Source: Euphorbia lathyris (Eukaryota > Streptophyta > Magnoliopsida > Malpighiales > Euphorbiaceae). Taken from it: 64,000 bases of DNA. The notes below the pieces were generated by a model that saw nothing but the letters and a program-made list of their open reading frames with translations, did not search any database and was not told the origin of the DNA. The translations under genes were made by a program, and so were the position numbers. Numbering within the stretch: the first letter of the stretch is position 1; every line of letters starts with the position of its first letter. Shown piece after piece: positions 53,351-64,000 of the stretch. Location: NCBI RefSeq assembly GCF_963576675.1, contig NC_088915.1:35493501-35557500 (forward strand), in the 5' to 3' direction.

Positions 53351-54304
53351 GATCTTCCTTTTCTTTATCATCGTCTTGATTTTTATCATTTTGGATGAAT
53401 TTGTCAAGCTTGCCTCTTTCGATTAGCCTTTCTATTTCCTTCGCCAGCTCCCAACATGTTTCAGTTTCATAGCCATTTCTTCTATTGAATCGACAGTATG
53501 CTTTTGCGTTTCTTCTGACATTTACATGCTCCCCATTTTGGTTCGGGATATGTAATGTCCCGCTTATATTTGCTTTTCTTAAGCCATAAGAGAATTTCTT
53601 GCTTAGGAGTGTTCAAGGCTGTGTGCGTTGGCTTGCCTCTAGAATGCGGGTCATCAACTTTTTCTTTATCTTTCCTTTTGGATTCGCCTTTTCCTTTCTT
53701 TTCTAGTGAATCAGGAATTCTATTGATGTAGTCTATCTCCATGAACCTTATGCATCTTTCCATCAGCTCTACAGTCTTCGTGGCTTGTGCATGACTAGCT
53801 TTTCTTGCAACCTTTTACATCTGATATTCTTTATTATCGCCTTTATAGCTGTATTGACATCAACATCGGTAATCTTAATGCATATCTTGTTGAATTTGTC
53901 TATATACTCTCTGAGAGATTCACCTTCTCTCTGTTTGAGCTCATACAACGTTCGGCTAGATATGACAGGTGGTATACTGTCTGTGGATTTTGCACAAAAT
54001 TCGTGGCTCAATTGTTCCCAGCTATCAATGGATCGAGCAACAAGTGATTGAAACCAATTTTATGCTGATCCCTTCAGGTTGTTGAGAACATTATACAAAT
54101 GATCCCTTCATTAGCTCCGTAAATGTCCATCAGCCCCCTATACTGCCTTGTATGGGCTTCAAGGTTGTCTTCTCCTTTGTACTGAGGTAGGTTGGGAGCT
54201 TTGAATTGTCTATCTGCCTCATAAACAAGGATCCGCACCGTGAAAGGCGAATGCCTGTTAACTTGATGGGCGTATCTCTCACCATTTTGGTTTCGCTTGA
54301 GCAT
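53351..54304 (-). pseudogene. Element G gag
   Basis: Minus strand: HSPFTVRILVYEADRQFKAP then NLPQYKGEDNLEAHTRQY (start of the retrotransposon gag domain), then SIDSWEQLSHEF, TLYELKQREGESLREYIDKF and NKICIKITDVDVNTAIKA (core). 53763-53482 is Lys-rich, and a degenerate knuckle region YCRFNRRNGYETETCWELAK precedes the protease. Stops and frameshifts occur at several points. Encodes capsid of the gypsy element; not functional. Confidence 0.8.
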
Positions 54305-55279
54305 TTCTTGATGGACTCGTGATTCTATCGCAGCATTGAACCGCCATGGTGAAGTCGATGCTTGATCTCACACTCTATAGTTGTCGCGACAGGGATCTGA
54401 CGAGTGCCTTGAACGGGAACGAGATCTATCTCTATATTGATGTTGATCTCGGTGATATTCAAGCAAACGCTCGGGCGTGATTGTGATCTCCCATGATTTA
54501 TAGGATTCTCAATTCCTACAATATGACCAACATCCTCTGCAACCTAACCGGCTGCCGTATCCTGCGTTTAGAGACCTAATGCACCACTAAATAAAATTCT
54601 TGGTGTAATAGTAGGCCGTGCTGAGGTGTAAGTTGCATTAATTCTGGGAAGTTCCTCCTGGCTCCAAAAAGGAAGAATGTTCAGCTCTTGTTCCTAAGAT
54701 ATATCCTTGGGGGCCCTGGATTTGTTAGGCCCTCCCATAGATTTTGATAATTCCCAGGCACGCCAAATTGTCCTCCATGGCGTGAGCCGGCGATCTTCCA
54801 ATTGTATTTCCTTCGACGGGCGGGTTTTGCAACATTTCTCTGACCTGTTCAGCTAATTCTGGCCCCAAATCCCGTCTAGTAGATTATACGGTTTGCTCGA
54901 GAAAAGATACCGGTGAGAATTCATGTGTTGGCTGGATCGTTCCGTCTTTTGGGAGGGAGAAATTCTCTGTGTAAGTTGTGTTATTTACAGGGTTATTTCC
55001 AGCTGAGAGTGCTACTGAGGTTCCTACGGTAGACGGTGTTACGGGGGTCCCTCTAGTGGAAGGGTTGAGCCCTTCAATGACATTTTATGTTCGTGGTGCG
55101 AATTCTATTAATCTTAGAATTCCACGCTCACCACACCAATTGATATCTTGCAGATTTTCCTTCACTGGAATATGTCCTTATGAGGTGCCACCAATTGATA
55201 TCTTGCAGATTTTCCTTCACTGGAATATGTCCTTATGAGGTGCCGTTGGGATCGGCCGGAGTCACTCTGATGTCAAAAT
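54305..55279 (-). other. Element G leader with a 55-bp tandem duplication
   Basis: Degraded untranslated or N-terminal gag leader. A 55-bp unit (CCAATTGATATCTTGCAGAT ... TGAGGTGCCA) is repeated exactly at 55136-55190 and 55191-55245. I could not identify a convincing PBS, and the LTR/leader border is not resolved. Confidence 0.55.
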
Positions 55280-55845
55280 TAGGGGTGCAAACTAGCCGAA
55301 CCGAGACTGGCTCGGCCCAGCTCGAGAAGTATGGAAATGAGGCCCGCCTCAAGCTCGAAGCTCATCACGCTTGGAATTTTAGAGCTCGGCTCGAGTTCGA
55401 AGCTCGTCGAGCAGCTAGTTTTAAAACAATATCAAATTTAAACTCCAAAAAACCAATGTTTTTAAAATTGAGCAAACCAATTCGTCAAACCGATTCAACC
55501 ATAAATCAACTAGACATCCAATCTAGTTATATATATTTTGAGTTAATAATATCAATCCACAAATAATCAAAGCAAAATGACTGCAGTTATTTTATATCAC
55601 TTTTGGTTAGGTGCATAACCAATTTATAAGGGACCTTTTCTTTTCTCTTCCTTCAACTTTTCGATGTGGGATTGGTATTTTAACTATATTCACACGCTTA
55701 CTAAACTTTTAGGGTTAGACAAATTACCTTTTAGGCTTGGGCCTAATTTTACATCTGTTTCTTTTTTACATCTGTTTCTTACAATGTGTTTTTCATCTAT
55801 AATAAATTTAAACAAAACAATAGGATTAAAGAATAATATATATAC

Positions 55846-55893
<48 letters not shown>

Positions 55894-56018
55894 CGAGCCT
55901 GCTCATAAACTTTCGAGCTAATCTCGAATTCGAACCGAGCCCAATCGATCCGAGCTTGGACCGAGTTTTGACCGAACTCGAACAATTTGCGAATAAGACA
56001 GGCTCGTTTGCACCTCTC
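55280..56018. mobile_element. hAT-like MITE in the G LTR/leader region, 739 bp
   Basis: Ends TAGGGGTGCAAAC and, reversed from the right, GAGAGGTGCAAAC. Flanks GTCAAAAT (55272-55279) and GCCAAAAT (56019-56026) match 7 of 8 bp. Sub-terminal regions carry CTCGA / GAGCTCG-rich segments on opposite strands. The interior has a (TA)n microsatellite at ~55843-55889. No transposase. Confidence 0.75.
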
Positions 56019-56026
56019 GCCAAAAT

Positions 56027-56418
56027 CAGTAATATTCTTAGAGAGAATAAACAATAATCACGAAGAAGGGTTTAGAATAATGTACCTTAATGCCTAGGGG
56101 GTGTGGCTATTTATACTAGGATTCTGTAACCATTGAATTAGTAACCGATTCATTTATGGAGCTGTTTCTAGTTATTAATGATGTTAGTTTCCCTTTAAAA
56201 GTTGGTGCCGACATCCTTGAGCTGATTAAGGCTGAATGACAAATCTTTTATCATTGGGAGTTGCGGACCTCGTAAAGGCGTATCTGTATGTTAAGATTCC
56301 TTCATATGCTATCTAGCTGGCAGACCTCGACTAACAGTGAGGTTTAAATGCTTTTTGATCTTTTGATTATGAGGATCTTTCTGGATTTGCCCTAGATAAT
56401 ATTTAGATGTTATCGAAA
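56027..56418 (-). promoter_or_regulatory. Element G LTR promoter region (5' LTR, minus strand)
   Basis: Minus-strand TATA box TATAAATA (56115-56108, in CCTAGTATAAATAGCC) followed downstream by a ~90-nt R/U5-like segment up to the MITE insertion. It lies upstream of G gag on the right strand, as a 5' LTR should. The outer end near 56418 is a guess from composition; no target duplication was found. Confidence 0.5.
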
Positions 56419-56760
56419 TAAAAAAATAGAAAAAAATTAGAGAGTCAGAACATTGAGTTTCGTGTTTTATTTTTCACAAAAAAGAAAACCATTCATTTTG
56501 CTTGGAATTGAAGTAGTTAATTTTTATTCAATTATTTTCCATTTTATAATATATTAAATAGATTGGATCGCGTAAAATATGATTGCTCGAACTATCCAAC
56601 GTATATTATTACTGTACATTTAAATTGCTATCATATAAAACTATATTTACAATATAAACAAGTAAAATGAATTCACTAACATTAAAAATTAAATGGCTTT
56701 TTTATTGTTTAAAAAAATTAAATAGCTTGGATTGCGAGTCAGGCCAAAGAGTACTCGGAG
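56419..56760. other. Intergenic, AT-rich, nothing recognised
   Basis: A- and T-rich sequence with no coding or structural signal that I can support. Confidence 0.5.
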
Positions 56761-57334
56761 AGCATAGTGATTAAGGTGAATTATGATGGTGCGAGTAAGG
56801 GCAACTCGGGGCCAGCAGCAGCAGGCGGGTTAATCAGGAACGACAAAAGCATCTGGCAAGGAGGATTTGGCTGCAACCTCGGTATCTGTACGGCGGATCT
56901 GGCGGAGTTCTGGGGTTTCTATTACGGGATGGTTCTAGCCTGGAACAGATGTTATCAACATGTTATTTTTTTTAGTTAGACTCCCTCCTTGTTGTTCAGT
57001 TGGTAAACGGCAGTGAAGCCTCACATCACAGGTATTATTGGCTAATAGATAAGTGCAGATCCCTTCTAAGCGGGGCCAGCAGCAGCAGGCGGGTTAATCA
57101 GGAACGACAAAGGCATCTGGCAAGGAGGATTTGGCTGCAACCTCGGTATCTGTACGGCGGATCTGGCGGAGTTCTGGGGTTTCTATTACGGGATGGTTCT
57201 AGCCTGGAACAGATGTTATCAACATGTTATTTTTTTTAGCTAGACTCCCTCCTTGTTGTTCAGTTGGTAAACGGCAATGAAGCCTCACATCACAGGTATT
57301 ATTGGCTAATAGATAAGTGCAGATCCCTTCTAAG
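56761..57334 (+). pseudogene. LINE RNase H-domain fragment with 264-bp tandem duplication
   Basis: The frame from 56767 reads VIKVNYDGASKGNSGPAAAG then IWQGGFGCNLGICTADLAEF and WGFYYGMVLAWNR, the RNase H-like domain at the C-terminus of plant LINE ORF2 (VNYDGASKGN.G.AG.GG..R). After a stop, a second part reads VNGSEASHHRYYWLIDKCRS. Positions 56807-57070 and 57071-57334 are two direct copies, 264 bp apart, differing at a few bases, so the duplication is recent. The rest of the LINE is absent. Confidence 0.8.
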
Positions 57335-57620
57335 GCTTATATTTCCATATGAAAAAAAAAACAAGTACAGTAAAAAAATAGTAAAATTAAATTAAGACTC
57401 GAGCTTGAAGTATTTCCTCCTTTGATACTGAATTTCAAAAAACTTTATACATTTTTAATACATTTTTTTAAACAAATACATTTAAATAAGCATAAATTTA
57501 GAAAAGTATTTTAGAAAATAATACTTCCATATAGTAATATTAAATTCAATTTTATAGTTTAAACTTATATCTTGAGTCAAAAAGAGAGAGGAAAAAAACT
57601 TATGACATCTTAAAAACTTG
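57335..57620. other. Intergenic, AT-rich
   Basis: No gene seen. The final 11 bp (TTAAAAACTTG) are the left target-duplication copy of the adjoining MITE. Confidence 0.5.
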
Positions 57621-57905
57621 GGATAAGGTATCAAAATAAGCTTAAAGTTTTTGGAAAAGTATCAATACGATCTTCACGTATAAATAGTATCAATGTAGAT
57701 TTAACATTTAAAAAAGAGTATCAATTTAGGTTTCTATAACGAAATGTGACACGTCATTCATATTGCTTTATTAAGTTTAGATTTCTCTCTCCACGTACAA
57801 TTGACAGAACTTATCAGAGTAATATAAATAATGTTTCACGTTCCGTGATCGAAGCCTAAATTTATACTTTCATCAAAACCATATGTCTATTTTGGTATTT
57901 TATCC
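57621..57905. mobile_element. Mutator-like MITE upstream of the enolase gene, 285 bp
   Basis: Ends GGATAAGGTATCAAAATAAG and, reversed from the right, GGATAAAATACCAAAATAGA. Flanks TTAAAAACTTG (57610-57620) and TTAAAAATTTG (57906-57916) match 10 of 11 bp, a Mutator-type duplication. No coding capacity. It ends ~325 bp before the enolase ATG and so lies in the probable promoter. Confidence 0.7.
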
Positions 57906-57916
57906 TTAAAAATTTG

Positions 57917-58229
57917 TATTTAATTATAAAAAATAGTATTTCTTTTGTTTTTTTAGAGAAAGTTAATTTTACATTTAATTGAAATTATAAACAGAAATTT
58001 CCATAAAAAAAATTACAAACAGAAATGATTTATGAATGAAAACTCTCTTGGAAATGAACACCAAGAACAAACGGCACCGTTGAGCACAGTCTCGTTCAGG
58101 TGAAGATCGTGGTAGCCGAGCAAGAGCAATAACACATATCAAATGGTTGAGACATACAATTAATTCAATTTTAAGGCTCTCAGTCTCAGCCGCAAGAAAT
58201 AGTTGAAGAAGAAGAAGAAGAATCGAGAA
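57917..58229 (+). promoter_or_regulatory. Probable enolase promoter and 5' UTR
   Basis: AT-rich to ~58050, then a less AT-rich transcribed-looking segment with a GAAGAAGAAGAAGAAG tract just before the ATG at 58230. No confident TATA box was chosen. Confidence 0.4.
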
Positions 58230-61200
58230 ATGTCAGTGCAAGAGTACCTAGACAAGCATATGCTCTCTCGGAAAATCGAGGACGCCGTCAATGCCGCCGT
58301 CAGGGCCAAAACTACAGATCCCGTTCTTTTTATCGTAATTCCTCCACTCCTCTCTCTTTCCCTTGTTTTGTTTCCATCTGATTTATTGAACATCATACAC
58401 AACTTATTCCTCCTGCTCTGAATCTCAGTCTAATCACATGAAAAAAGCCGTTCCATCTGTGATAACGAAGATAAAAGCGAGGCAGGTCCTTGACGGTAGA
58501 GGTATCCCAACTGTTGAAGTTGATTTGTATACTAATAAAGGCATGTTTCGTTCTTCAGTTCCGAGTGGTGATGTTACTGGCATGTAAGCCTCATCTATTT
58601 ATTTAATTCTATCTCCATTCTCCGTTACTTTAACTTCAATTTCTTTTTTGATGAATAACTTTCAATTTCTAGAACTTATTTTGTTCTTGAATTATTTGGA
58701 TCATCTCGGTGAATTAAGACATTTGTTTTGACTAGTTCTAACTTTAGGAGCTCTGAAATTAGGTAGGAAAAAAAATCTGACAATGGTACATAACAGAGAA
58801 GACTTTCTAATGAGTTTTCCCTTTATCAAATCATAGGTATGAAGCTGTTGAATTGCGTGATGGAGACAAGGGAGCATATCTTGGTAACAGTGTGACTAGA
58901 GCTGTTAAGAATGTTAATGAGAAAATTTCTGAAGCATTAATTGGTATGGATCCAACACTTCAGTCTCAGATTGATCAGGCCATGATTGACTTGGATAAGA
59001 CAGAGAAGAAGGTGACTATTTCCTATTTCCAGCTTGATCTGTACCTAACACTCTTTTATTTCTTTGAATTCACTAGAGAGGATCACATTTTATAATCCTG
59101 TGAATTGAGGTTTCCTGATAACTTCAGAACTTGCAATTCTAAGTTTATGTGTACATACATACCCTCTTAAATTGTGTTTTATTTGAAGTTTCTTCCTGGT
59201 TAAGTGCATCAACATAACCTTGAAAGGAATTATTGTATTGGATGATACTTCTATTATGGATCAATAGTTTTGGTTGATCCTGTTAATTCATCTTGATCTA
59301 GTAAAATTGGTGTATATTTGCTCAATTCATTGGATTGTCTTTACGAATGCAGATGAGTTAACATGTCAAAAGGGTATGTCATATTAAGAGCATCTGTAAT
59401 TGCTACATCCTCCTCGTGTGCTGTGTGATTAATATTGAAAAAAACATTGTATTTATGTGTGGATTTTATTTTAGAGGATTTGTATATTTGGTGAATTATG
59501 GATCATATGCCACTTATGTACTTGCCTGATGTTGTTTAATGCCCGGCTATATTATTCACCGGAGCACCTAGATGGAGATGTCCTGATGGACTTTGGAATT
59601 ATGACGTATTACTGCCGGAAATCCTTAGTATTGATTTCATAAAAGTTACATTAATTATCCACAGGGTGAACTTGGAGCAAATGCTATTTTAGCTGTATCA
59701 ATTGCTGCATGCAAAGCTGGGGCTGCTGAAAAAGAGGCATGACTTCTTTCTATGAAAATGGCTATCGATGTTTAAATGCAAATGCAGTTTTTCTGGTGGA
59801 AAGATGTGCAATTTTATACTTTTGTCTTAAATATCAGGTTCCACTTTACAAGCACATCGCTGATCTTTCTGGCAAAGGCAACCTAGTTCTTCCTGTCCCT
59901 GCCTTCACTGTCATAAGTGGTGGGAAACATGCTGGGAACAATCTAGCCATTCAGGTATTCTTGGTTCAAGTTTGGTTTGGTCATATATATGCACTTACTA
60001 TAATTAATCGAAAAATTAACAGAGGTTTAGCCTGAGATGTGGCACCATCATAAAAGGTTATTATTTATGACTTTAGATAGGTATCCGGAATGCCTTTGAT
60101 ATTTGACAGGGGCATGATAATTAACAGATATTTACTTTGTTTGTAACTTGCTATTCTTTCTGCATTCATGGTCATGAGAGTTGATTGTATACATCACCAG
60201 TTCCTCACACATGCCTTAAGAGTGTTGTTTCAGAACATAATAGATATAACCTTAAACCATGCGTAATATCTTTGATTTTGATGACAAGTCTACACCATGT
60301 GTAATATCCAAAGCTTGACTAAATTTGGATTTACCTTATATTATAATGCTTTGATATAGAGAAAGAAACGGTCAATCTAATTCCGAACTAATGTTTGCAG
60401 ATTGGTAGGATCATTTCATCTTTTTCTCTGGTTGTTATTGGTTATTCTTACTCTATCAAATTTTTTTTCTTTTTTGGTTAGCCTTACTCTATCAAATGTT
60501 ACTAACCCTTTTTCTGATTTTGGTTTGGTGTTGATGTTGAACTGGTAATCACTTATTGTTGCAAACAAATTAAGGATATTTACTGCTTAAGAAAAACATG
60601 CATAATTTAGCGACCAAGGTTGCAAGTTTCGGGGAAGAATGTATCAATAAATCTTAGTTCCAGCATCCTTCAACTATCATTCTTTTGCTTCTTCTTAACT
60701 AAAATACTAAAAACAAAACAAAGAGAAAAGGAGCTTTACTGGATAACTCACATGTATGAGTCACTTTTTAGATACCCTAAAAAGACATGCAAGTTTAATG
60801 TGAATCTCTACATTATCTTCCTGCATCTAGATGTGCCGTCTAAAAGATTGCATGTTCATATTGCTTCATTGAGTTCTTTACACCTCAAAACATCATTAGA
60901 TTTATATAATTGTAAAATGAAAAGTTAAACTTTACGTGGAACATTGTCAGGAAATCATGATTCTTCCAATTGGTGCCAGTAGATTTTCTGAGGCACTGCA
61001 AATGGGCTCTGAAACCTATCATCATCTAAAGGTGATTAATTTTCTTTTAAATTTTTAATAAATTATCTGCTTCCTACTGTTTCTTTTTTCAGGTTCTACT
61101 CTTATATGAATGGATTAGTTTAATTTTAAAGTTATATGTATTGTTTTTACCTTTTGTTTCTTTTGTCCAGCAACAGTTGAACCTTGAACTTAATGAGGTT

Positions 61201-64000
61201 CACATTAACAATTAACGTCCAAGGTAGAAGGATAGCTAATGATTTTCGAGATATTCAATCGTGTCCTCTTATGTGTAATAGAATCAATTATTTTCTTTCT
61301 GTGGGTTTTAAATTGATGGTTTTACTCTTGTGGATGGATTCTGACAATCTGTATGATGTGAACATATGCATGCATCCAAGAACACCTCTCTTAAATTAGA
61401 AATGATGAAAAATTTCTCGTGACTGCACATGAACTGAACCTAATTTTCAGCTAATAGTGGGATTGGATGATTCTGAACTGTTTCTTTTCTGGGTAATGCA
61501 TACAGATTCTTAATTTGTGACATATAGTGAGGAGCCTGCTGATAGATGCTTTTTCCCCAATTCCACTCATCCCTTGATTGTAATTTCTGTTATTAAATAG
61601 AACAGGCTGTTATTACAGAAAAATACGGTGAATGTGGATGTAATGTTGGTGAAGATGGTGGTTTTGCTCCAAACATCTCCAGGCAAGCATTCCTTTGTGT
61701 CATATTAGTGGTTCAATCTTTCATTTTTCACTCCAAAAATCCAATTTCTGAGCACAATAATGTTGCAAGAAGAAAGTGTGCCAAGCAAAAGAATTTTCAT
61801 GCGTAAAGCAATATATAGCGTGTTATCTTTGCAAAAACTGAAAGTAACCATATTTGTCTCATGGGTTGCTAAATGAGCTGTTGTCATGCTCTGGCCTCTG
61901 GAAAGTGCACTGCATTTGGCCAATAATAAATTTATTTTTTCTATTTTAATCTTATGATGTCCCATTTTGTTGGCAGTGTTCGAGAAGGCTTGGATCTTGT
62001 TAAAGAGGCCATCAGCAGAACAGGGTATAATGACAGGATAAAAATAGCAATTGATGTTGCTGCTACTGCTTTTTGTATAGGTAATCGGTTTTCTTTGCAA
62101 ATTGGTCTTATATCAAGTACAGCGTGTATGGGAATGGAAATGGCTTAGCCATAAACTTGAGACTTATAATAAGTCTTATCTGCTATTCAATAACCATCAA
62201 AATATTTTCACTTTTGATAACTTGCTGGATCCGCTTTGATATCCTTTGCCGGAGTTACCTGCAAAACAAAACCGGAGACAGGATCTCCGGGAAAACTCTC
62301 CGACGATCAAGTCAGTTTTTGTCAGAATGAGTCTATAATTTAGCAATAGCTTTGTGAGAAAAAATGTGAACGTACCTCCTCCCTTATTCTTAGGGCCTTT
62401 TATAGGTGTTTTTTGGGTAACCGCCGAGGGCGGTTACTCCTTAGTGGGCCACGTTCTGAGGGCGGTTACCCCTTTTTAGGCCCTGTCCCTTTCGTGGTTT
62501 TCATGGCAACGAACGTGGTTCTGAGTGAGAGTCTTGGCGCTCCGTTTAGGAATTCGGGGCGGTTTACTCGCTGCGCCCGCTTCCTTCATTCGGGTCCCGT
62601 CCAATCTTAGCCCATGGGGCTTTAATATGGGCTGGGCTTGCGAAATGAATATAACCCGTTTTGGGCTTCGCGGGTTATCAACTTTGGATGTATATTCTTT
62701 ATGAGCGGTCAATATCAGCAATACAGTTCATCCAACGATAAATTTAATCCCAATTAATTATGGAACTATGACACAATCAAACCCAATCATACCAGTCTCT
62801 GCTGGGGATTATTACTCATTTTTGTACTTGCTGTTTTTGTTTTTTTGACACATGTAGGAGCTACTTTTTCTTTCATGCTGCTTTTCTGTTGCATTTGAAT
62901 ATTTTCTAACTGGGGTTATGCAATTCAGGATTTCCATTTTGCAAAGATTCTGCTTGCTAATAATTATACATTCTAAATATATGCTTATAAATATTAAATA
63001 CAGGTACCAAGTATGATTTGGACTACAAATCTCCTAATAGGTCAGGACAAAATTTCAAGTCAGGGGAAGATATGATTGAAATGTACAGAGAACTATGTAC
63101 TGGTATACTGTGCCATAATTTGTTCTTTAGACTTCATGTTGCCTTATTTTCCACCAGTGAATAATGTGTTACTTTTTGGGAGAACAGAGTACCCTATAGT
63201 ATCAATTGAAGATCCATTTGACAAGGAGGACTGGGAACATATCAAGTATTTTTCAAGCCTTGGACTCTGTCAGGTTTGTTCTTAACTTATTCTGGATGTG
63301 CATATGAAATTGTTTGGGTTTGATATTCTGCATACATACATGGAAGCAGAAACTGAGAGAAGAATATTTGCAGGTGGTAGGGGATGGATTGTTGATGTCA
63401 AATCCAAAACGTATTGAGAGGGCAATCCATGAGTCCACTTGTAATGCTCTTCTTGTCAAGGTATGCAGCTACCCTTTTAGTGAAACGTTTCCTAATGTTT
63501 AGGGCTTGTTGGCCGTGCGGTTGAGTTGTTTTGGACAAATGCATATCTTCGTTGTGGTGGCAGGTTGGGCCCTAAGCGTTCTGAATACCCAGCTTTTAAC
63601 ATTTGTTTTTTTTTTCTTCTCCAATATACTTAGGAAGAGTCATTTCACTTTTTTCTTTTTGCCAAATTGTAACAATAGCTCCAAAACGAAAAAAAGGCAA
63701 CTAATTCTTCCTACCTTTGATTCGTTTAGAGATGGACCGATATTGTTCTTTCCGGTCTTTTTTTACCTGGTTTGAGATGACCATCTTTCCATATCTGCAA
63801 CCTTTGATGCCTCTTATGTTCTTCTTTTGGCTTGAAATTCAGATAAACCAGATTGGGACTGTTACAGAGGCCTTAGAAGTAGTGAAGTTGGCAAAGGATG
63901 CTCACTGGGGGGTGGTGACCTCTTATAGGAGGGGGGAAACCAACGATTCTTTCATTGCCGATTTATCTGTTGGCCTAGCCACTGGCCAGATCAAAGCAGG
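58230..64000 (+). CDS. ENO3: Cytosolic enolase 3-like protein (ENO3), 12 exons, runs off right edge
   Basis: Exons: 58230-58334, 58429-58583, 58837-59011, 59665-59736, 59838-59954, 60951-61031, 61606-61682, 61977-62080, 63004-63102, 63188-63273, 63374-63460, 63843-64000+. They splice in frame to ~438 residues; the last ~35-40 lie outside. The start [20 protein letters not shown] is the N-terminal extension typical of the plant ENO3 type rather than the main glycolytic enolase. Enolase interconverts 2-phosphoglycerate and phosphoenolpyruvate. Metal-ligand and catalytic positions in yeast terms: D246 (IAIDVAAT), E295 (SIEDPF), D320 (VVGDG), K345 (LLVK) and H159 (GKHAG) are kept. E211 is Asp (VGEDGG), S39 is Val (SGDVTG), D321 is Gly, H373 is Tyr and S375 is Arg (TSYRRGE). 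Two introns start GC (after 59736 and 61682). Intron 8 holds a solo LTR. No stops or frameshifts in any exon. Catalytic activity is doubtful. Confidence 0.9.
62215..62680 (-). mobile_element. Solo LTR in intron 8 of the enolase gene
   Basis: 466 bp bounded by inverted TGATAAC/GTTATCA and a perfect 5-bp target duplication ACTTT (62210-62214, 62681-62685). Much more GC-rich than the host intron. On the minus strand it contains a TATA-like TATAAAAGGCCC (reverse of 62394-62405) and CTGACTTGATCGTCGGAGAG, a phrase typical of plant gypsy/TRIM LTR R regions. No internal domain, so it is a solo LTR or one LTR of a TRIM, in antisense to the gene. Confidence 0.85.

Larger units (their letters stand above)
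11740..56418 (-). mobile_element. Gypsy element G (Tat-like Ty3/gypsy), old, split by nested insertions
   Basis: On the minus strand, from right to left: LTR promoter region (~56.4-56.0 kb), leader, gag (54.3-53.4 kb), protease (53.35-52.7 kb) and RT (51.9-50.82 kb). After a 35-kb interruption come RNase H and integrase (15.9-14.2 kb). An oppositely oriented ORF (13.44-11.74 kb) lies downstream of integrase. The RT side ends at GRLMEWS (50820) and the RNase H side restarts at ASSTRGAG (15900), so ~55-60 codons were lost at the insertion site. Many stops and frameshifts, plus two hAT MITEs, mark it as the oldest element here. The outer limits are estimates: I did not identify an intact LTR pair. 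Confidence 0.7.

Noticed and set aside
62413..62610. Open frame in the GC-rich part of enolase intron 8
   Set aside because: Lies wholly within the solo LTR; explained by LTR composition.
1..64000. tRNA and rRNA genes
   Set aside because: None recognised by eye; the only tRNA-related sequences seen are primer binding sites of retrotransposons.

Overview
This is a eukaryotic nuclear window from a flowering plant, almost certainly a eudicot. The signs are spliced genes with short GT-AG introns, a plant-type cytosolic enolase 3 gene, a plant-specific DUF674 gene, L1-type LINEs, SIRE-like Ty1/copia and Tat-like Ty3/gypsy LTR retrotransposons, and hAT and Mutator MITEs. I cannot name the species.

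Layout. (1) 1-2.26 kb: 5' part of an L1-type LINE on the minus strand (ORF1 and the first codons of ORF2). (2) 2.3-9 kb: an AT-rich repeat zone with a 1-kb Mutator-like MITE, a 535-bp hAT-like MITE with a perfect 8-bp target duplication, a 377-bp Mutator-like MITE with a perfect 9-bp duplication, exon fragments of two unrelated metabolic genes (plastidial starch phosphorylase and indole-3-glycerol-phosphate synthase), and a LINE 3'-end relic. (3) 9.3-10.9 kb: a three-exon DUF674 gene on the minus strand with one apparent 1-nt deletion. (4) 11.7-56.4 kb: one old minus-strand gypsy element (called G), split by about 35 kb of younger insertions. G pol resumes at 14.2-15.9 kb and 50.8-52 kb, with protease and gag at 52.7-54.3 kb and an LTR promoter near 56.1 kb. 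G carries an intron-containing antisense ORF at 11.7-13.4 kb. (5) Inside G, on the plus strand: a truncated copia element (A, 15.9-18.0 kb) sharing its LTR with a second copia element (B, 18.0-27.9 kb). Then comes a copia element of the same family on the minus strand (E, 27.9-50.8 kb). (6) Inside E pol: a young gypsy element (D, 34.5-46.6 kb) with 3.3-kb LTRs, deleted for gag to RT, carrying 3' tandem-repeat arrays and its own antisense intron-containing ORF. (7) 56.8-57.3 kb: LINE RNase H remnant, tandemly duplicated. (8) 58.2 kb to the edge: the ENO3-like enolase gene, 12 exons visible, with a solo LTR in intron 8 and a Mutator-like MITE just upstream.

Nesting order read from the junctions: G first; the copia block A/B and E later; D last. 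The retrotransposons follow the standard gag-PR-INT-RT-RH (copia) or gag-PR-RT-RH-INT (gypsy) plans. The most unusual material is the additional coding capacity: a long fast-diverging third ORF in the copia family, and spliced antisense ORFs in both gypsy elements. Only the DUF674 and enolase genes are candidate host genes. Both show signs of decay: a frameshift in DUF674, and catalytic-site substitutions plus an odd splice donor in the enolase.
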